Of a stretch of DNA of 41,555 nt, positions 38,201-41,555 are shown in pieces. The translations under genes were made by a program, and so were the position numbers. Below the pieces are notes generated by a model. That model saw nothing but the letters and a program-made list of their open reading frames with translations. It ran no database searches and was not told where the DNA came from. The stretch is taken from assembly GCA_031256435.1 (NCBI GenBank), contig JAIRQO010000053.1, positions 1 through 41,555 on the forward strand. The letters run 5' to 3'. The DNA is from Cellulomonadaceae bacterium. Lineage in GTDB: Bacteria; Actinomycetota; Actinomycetes; Actinomycetales; Cellulomonadaceae. Each line of letters opens with the position of its first letter. The stretch's first letter is position 1.

Positions 38201-40172
38201 GGGCATCAACAACATGCAGATCCCGCGTGAAGCCTTGGCGGCATTGCTCTCCGCGTCACGGCGAGCCACCGGCGGACTCGTCGGGCTGGCTATTGGCGGA
38301 ACCATCCCCGCACTCGCCTCGGGCGGCAAAACCAAGAAGACCAAGGAGTCGGCAACGTTCAAGTCCGTGGGTTCTGCGCTCAAGTCTCTGGGGTACACCG
38401 CCAAAGGCGTGGAGATGACCGAGTTCCAGCACCTTCTCTATGACCGCAGCAAGGCCATCCGTGAAGCCAAGAAGGCCCATGACAAAAACCTCGTGGCGGC
38501 GCTGAAGAAGACCCACAAAGCAGAGAACGCCACCCTGAAGAACTCGGCCAAGAACCGCAACGCCCTCTTGGGTGACATGGGGTTAACCTCGGCCGGTTCT
38601 CCCATGTCCGCACTACAAAAGCAGAACCATGAGCGGGCGAAGGCGATCAACGAGGCACGGGGCGCTGGCAACAAAGCGCTGGTGGCTGCCCTCAAGAAGT
38701 CCCACGCCGCCGAAGACGCCGCCCTGAAGAACACGTCCGGTAATCGAAAAGCACTCTTGGGCGGAATGGGGCTCAATCCGGACGGCACGGTCATGTCCGA
38801 GATCCAGCAACGCACCTATGACCGCACCCAGTCCATCAAGGCCGCTGAGGCCGAGGGGAACAAGGCCCTGGTAGCGGCACTGAAACTGAAATACGCTGCT
38901 GAGGACAAAGCCATGGCCCAGGAGTACAGGAAAGCACGTGGGGAGGCCGGAAAGGCACTGAGCAAGGAGATTGCCCGCGGCCAGGTGGCGGGAGCCGTTG
39001 ACTCACTCTCGTCGGCGCAGTCTCTCTCGGATCGGCTACGTTCCACTGCCGTAGATTCGTCGCTGGGCTTGAGCGCCAAACAGGCGAGCAACCTGGCCAA
39101 GGCGGCAAATGACGCAGAGAAGGGCTTCACCGCGCTGTACAAGCAAGCCGACGCAGTAGCAAACAAACTGGAGGCAGCGCGTGACACAATGGCCGATCTC
39201 AAGCAGATCAGTGAACAGGCAGCCTCCAGCATTTCCTCCGGATGGTCCCTCTCTGACGCCTTACAGCAGCCGGATGGGCCATCCCTGGCTGAGCAGGTAG
39301 CGCAGGGGAAGTGGATTGCCAATGGCGATGGTACGTCCCAATGGGAATCATCGGCCTCGTCTGCTATCCAGTCACCTCTGGCAAAGGCTCAAGCGTTCGC
39401 TGCCCAGGTCAGGAAGTTTTCCGGGAAACTCGACGAACTGCGCAAGAAAGGCTTTGCTGGCGTAATCCTCCAGGAGATCGCCGCGATGGGCGTGGAGGCG
39501 GGTATCACTGCTGCTGACGTACTCCTGGGTATGTCCACCACGGACGTGAAAGCCATGAATCAGGCCTACTCGGACATTGAGAAGTGCTCCAATCAGGCGG
39601 GCCAATACGTCACGGAAGGGTTCTACAAAGGTGGGCTCTCTGCCGCTGACGGTCTGGTCAAGGGCTTGGAGTCCCAGGAGAAGGCAATCCAGGACGCGAT
39701 CATGAAGATTGCCACGTCCATGGAAACTGCTCTCAAAACGGCACTCGGAATCAAGTCACCATCTCGCGTGTTCAGAGACCTGGCAGCGTGGGTTCCCAAG
39801 GGTGCCGCTCTGGGCATCATGGATGAAATCCCATCCGTCACCAAGGCAATGCAAGCCATGATTGAGGTACCCGAACAGTTCACGCAAGCGGACCTGGGAT
39901 TTGGGCCGCTGGGATCCGCCTACGGTGGACCCGATGCTGGGACCGCACGCAGAACTTCGGTCACGCTCGATCAGCAACAGCCCATAAAACTGGACAACGG
40001 CCAACTCGAGCAGTTGGCACAACGCACTGCGCAACTGGTGGGTGACCGCTATGACGGCGCTACTGGCCGTCTGGCTAACGTGGTTACGGTGCATGGGGAG
40101 CAGGTGGCGCGAGGCGTGGTCAACGCCAACCGTCGCAAGGAGCAGGCCATGTCAAAGATTGGGGTTCGATGA
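35220..40172 (+). CDS. Tape measure protein
   Basis: The 1650-residue protein is the longest in the window. Its N-terminus (to ~300) has the phage tape-measure domain (ILELANVMSKVQSSGKITAI, LQEFGRRGVDAATLIGDSMG). Hydrophobic segments follow (~310-390, LAIAVGAAMVF), then a beta-type repeat region near 840-885 (two VDNATG.VTITG units), a Gly-rich part (~930-950), three tandem 63-residue helical repeats (~1066-1235) and a helical C-terminus. At about 1.5 angstrom per residue the tail would be roughly 250 nm. ATG 35220 follows GAGGAAGGAG; the stop overlaps the distal tail gene (ATGA). Confidence 0.95.
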   Translation: MTNLSLRVALALLMGNFVSDADKAARALGGIGDAGDKASVGLEKAEQQSRKTSEKGTGKFKEWTDAAQKNAQSWQTIGTASAMVGGAVLGVYESMLRRGIEYNTLLQTTKASLTTMLGSAEAAQKQLDDLAAFASSSPFARDMFIQAQQGMLAFGIEAQKVIPYLDAIQNAVAAAGGGNNDILELANVMSKVQSSGKITAITLQEFGRRGVDAATLIGDSMGMTGSQIRNAITDGSLDAGAALDALASGMQSKFGGAADGVKQTLEGAIDRVKGAWRDLSSEMARPLVNPDGGGFLVDLANKVADVMRAFQALPEPAKNVLSGVTLVFGGVATAAGTAIPAILKIVPALNAVKAAGGKAALAMNVLKASSIGIGGALAIAVGAAMVFKANADDAKAATNRWAGAMDEAGTIGKDSIKGILDAWGDGRSLGEKLLGNDMAGGIKEWASELGYSIADMAEWASSADSMAEAVKELEARLEKVKEAQRIGTAKSGLDAKVVAKERGALQELINALKGEEASAREAAATTQETEEAIAGLGNATGMTDAQVEAATEAMEEWRKANQKALDSFGDATSVMKDLISQWDDGSDAIKSAYEEAKGDSEKPPSMAAWTKEFKDQAKAADTWAANLATANKQVTKEFSADDPLGEAAGRFVQALADMGTEGAEQLALFVGSNTEARAEIVAAWADANPAPPSVDEWIQYYTDLANLQLEWATTVDDAYQVVRDTLPEHLQSASTDMIDTLKDMGPEGLAVISQFVNGSEADQLRWAEGWAAAASTSSEAIDTLDGSFDATVTVDTDLGPAQMKLGEFVADKSFVEATVTVEGETGPLEQTVSGATAAVDNATGVVTITGDDGEAVATLTHYTAEVDNATGTVTITGNDSEGRTVTTQLRSWVDYQVGTMRVRADTSEAQRKIEQMRQLASATIRIPVTATPGNAAGGSIPGNATGGFLPGPRGPEHEDNILGVDGRGMPTALVQSGEFVTRRRASDYYGSLMWGINNMQIPREALAALLSASRRATGGLVGLAIGGTIPALASGGKTKKTKESATFKSVGSALKSLGYTAKGVEMTEFQHLLYDRSKAIREAKKAHDKNLVAALKKTHKAENATLKNSAKNRNALLGDMGLTSAGSPMSALQKQNHERAKAINEARGAGNKALVAALKKSHAAEDAALKNTSGNRKALLGGMGLNPDGTVMSEIQQRTYDRTQSIKAAEAEGNKALVAALKLKYAAEDKAMAQEYRKARGEAGKALSKEIARGQVAGAVDSLSSAQSLSDRLRSTAVDSSLGLSAKQASNLAKAANDAEKGFTALYKQADAVANKLEAARDTMADLKQISEQAASSISSGWSLSDALQQPDGPSLAEQVAQGKWIANGDGTSQWESSASSAIQSPLAKAQAFAAQVRKFSGKLDELRKKGFAGVILQEIAAMGVEAGITAADVLLGMSTTDVKAMNQAYSDIEKCSNQAGQYVTEGFYKGGLSAADGLVKGLESQEKAIQDAIMKIATSMETALKTALGIKSPSRVFRDLAAWVPKGAALGIMDEIPSVTKAMQAMIEVPEQFTQADLGFGPLGSAYGGPDAGTARRTSVTLDQQQPIKLDNGQLEQLAQRTAQLVGDRYDGATGRLANVVTVHGEQVARGVVNANRRKEQAMSKIGVR
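38415..38930 (+). repeat. Three tandem 63-residue repeats in the tape measure gene
   Basis: Units start at 38415, 38604 and 38793 (the last shorter). Each shares a core like NKALVAALKKSHAAEDAALK followed by NRKALLGGMGL. The regular 189-bp spacing without gaps indicates tandem duplication that alters tape length. Confidence 0.85.
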
Positions 40173-41107
40173 TGGCAAACAGTACGGATGCCGCATGGCA
40201 GGCCGGCAGTGAGGTAACGTCTGCGGTCATCGAGTTCTCCGCGCGTGTAATTGCTGACGCCGGGATTCCCCGCGTGGAACTCATGTTCGGTCAAACGGCG
40301 GCTGACGCTGACTGTGGCCTGACAGTGACCATGGAGCGCCGCAGAGAAGGGGAGGCCGAATGGTTTCCCATTCGGGGACTCGTTGATTGCGCAGTTCCCT
40401 ACGGTGGCAAGCGTGTGATCGACTGGGAACACGCACTGAACGCTGGGTTGTTCTATAGGGCGCTGGTCAAGCAGGACATGAAAGTGGGTGGTGCGGGCGT
40501 GCCGGTGTTCCCCACAGGGATTTTCGCCGCTCCCCTGGCGGTGGTGGCTGAATCGGATACCTTGTGGTTGCAGGGTGCTGTGGAGCCGAACAGGGGTGTA
40601 GCAATTTCTTCGCCGTGTCCTCACGGAATCGGCGAAGGACTATTTACCGTAGGACAGGCTGCCTGGCCGCAACCTGTGTCCGAGTCCATGGTGATGGGTT
40701 CCGCCCTGCCCGTCATCAGTACGGGAGTTCGTTCGCGGACAGCTGACCTGCCCGTGATATTCGCTCTCGATCACAGTACTGCTGACGCGGTCCGCGAGTT
40801 GTTCCATCGGTCAGGAACCATTCTTCTGCGTGGCCTATGCGATGCGCGCCTTACCGAGCCCGCGTACTTCACTCTGGCGGATCTCGCCGAATCCCAGGAC
40901 GAGCACTTGGTGGAGTTTTCTGGCACGCTGCGCCTGGCCCGCCCAATCAGTCATCTCATTAGCGTTCCGTTCACCACCTATGACGATGTTCACCACCTGG
41001 TGCAAACACGCCTAGGGTCCGCCACGTACACCACGGTCATGATACACACTCCACCCATCACGTATTCGGTGGCAGCAGCTCAATCAAACCTGGTGGGGAG
41101 TATTTGA
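40169..41107 (+). CDS. Distal tail / minor tail protein
   Basis: The 312-residue, beta-rich protein directly follows the tape measure gene, the position of the distal tail protein (Dit-like) in siphophages. It contains RVELMFGQTAADADCGLTVT and RPISHLISVPFTTYDDVHH. ATG 40169 overlaps the tape measure stop. The role is inferred from synteny; no diagnostic motif is evident. Confidence 0.6.
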   Translation: MMANSTDAAWQAGSEVTSAVIEFSARVIADAGIPRVELMFGQTAADADCGLTVTMERRREGEAEWFPIRGLVDCAVPYGGKRVIDWEHALNAGLFYRALVKQDMKVGGAGVPVFPTGIFAAPLAVVAESDTLWLQGAVEPNRGVAISSPCPHGIGEGLFTVGQAAWPQPVSESMVMGSALPVISTGVRSRTADLPVIFALDHSTADAVRELFHRSGTILLRGLCDARLTEPAYFTLADLAESQDEHLVEFSGTLRLARPISHLISVPFTTYDDVHHLVQTRLGSATYTTVMIHTPPITYSVAAAQSNLVGSI

Positions 41108-41108
41108 G

Positions 41109-41555
41109 ATGCGCACTCCCCTAGGCCAAGCAACGATTGCTGACCTGGTTTCTGATGTTGCGTCGCCCTCGGACGGGGATCGCCTCATCGCAGTGGCCTG
41201 GAGGGGCGGATTTCCCGTCACGGGGGATCTGGAGGTGGCATCGTTCTCGCTGTCCTGGGATGGCGGTCGCAAGGTTCAGGGTCAGGCCACCGTAGAGATT
41301 GTTGATCCGGATGGGACCTTGACTCCGTTTAACCTTGATGATCCGCTCGCCGCTGGAGGTTCTCGGCTGAAGCTCGTCTATCACTATGGTGTGAGTGGAA
41401 ACCAGGTGGACCTGGGATGGTGGCGGATCCGTCATCCTGAGGCGCACATGACCTGGCAACCGTATCGGCGAGGTGCTGCGGAATATTGGATGTCCGGCTC
41501 GGGTGGCATCACCGTGCAGGCCGACGAGGAAACCGCCACGGTGGACTTGCACCTC
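41109..41555 (+). CDS. Minor tail protein, N-terminal part (cut by window edge)
   Basis: ATG 41109 begins an open frame of 149 codons to the right edge: MRTPLGQATIADLVSDVASP, then FSLSWDGGRKVQGQATVEIV and WWRIRHPEAHMTWQPY. The WDGGR...G.A...V.DPDGT pattern is typical of the minor tail/baseplate hub protein that follows Dit in actinophages. Incomplete, so domain content beyond this is unknown. Confidence 0.65.
   Translation, partial: MRTPLGQATIADLVSDVASPSDGDRLIAVAWRGGFPVTGDLEVASFSLSWDGGRKVQGQATVEIVDPDGTLTPFNLDDPLAAGGSRLKLVYHYGVSGNQVDLGWWRIRHPEAHMTWQPYRRGAAEYWMSGSGGITVQADEETATVDLHL

Overview
The window is chromosomal DNA of a high-GC Gram-positive bacterium (Actinomycetota) that runs into an integrated siphovirus-type prophage. 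The phylum call rests on cydA-cydB, a long-N-terminal RNase E/G, rplU-rpmA-obgE, high GC, many GTG starts and likely leaderless transcripts. I cannot name genus or family from sequence alone.

Host part (1-9030). On the minus strand lie the 5' end of an LtrA-like membrane protein gene and cydA-cydB (cytochrome bd quinol oxidase). Divergently, on the plus strand, come rne, rplU (L21), rpmA (L27) and obgE, ending in a short tandem repeat. Then follow tRNA-Gln(CTG) and tRNA-Glu(CTC). The prophage starts at the 3' end of tRNA-Glu, which is the probable attL.

Lysogeny block (9039-12860). A tyrosine integrase (+) faces a minus-strand group made of a DUF2335-like membrane gene split by an in-frame TAG, a small HTH gene without a normal start and with an in-frame TAG, a toxin-antitoxin pair (MerR-HTH/DUF433 antitoxin with a DUF5615 PIN-like toxin that has a membrane tail) and an XRE repressor. 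Repressor, antitoxin and toxin genes overlap as one operon. Across a 180-bp operator region with 19-bp direct repeats and a consensus promoter lies a Cro/excisionase-like XRE gene (+).

Early region (12860-22370). This is a tightly overlapping plus-strand train of small genes: membrane proteins, HTH proteins, a 2H phosphoesterase (possible anti-CBASS or RNA-repair enzyme), a PD-(D/E)XK nuclease, a ParB-like protein, a GIY-YIG protein and a winged-helix replication-type protein. It is interrupted by minus-strand islands. One (16626-17081) encodes two small membrane proteins with their own promoter and hairpin, and the segment holding it is bracketed by a 32-bp direct repeat.

Late region (22371-41555, open at the right edge). 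In order: HNH nuclease, TerS-like protein, TerL, portal, a MuF-type capsid protein carrying a C-terminal papain-like toxin domain with an adjacent immunity candidate and three further small genes, scaffold, HK97-fold major capsid protein, head-tail connectors, two paralogous tail-tube-like proteins, tail assembly chaperones joined by a probable -1 frameshift, a minus-strand small membrane gene, a 1650-residue tape measure protein, a distal tail protein and a truncated minor tail gene. attR, lysis genes and the rest of the tail lie beyond the window.

The most interesting candidates are the MuF toxin/immunity cassette, the membrane-tailed PIN-like toxin in the immunity operon, the 2H phosphoesterase and the repeat-flanked membrane-gene island.
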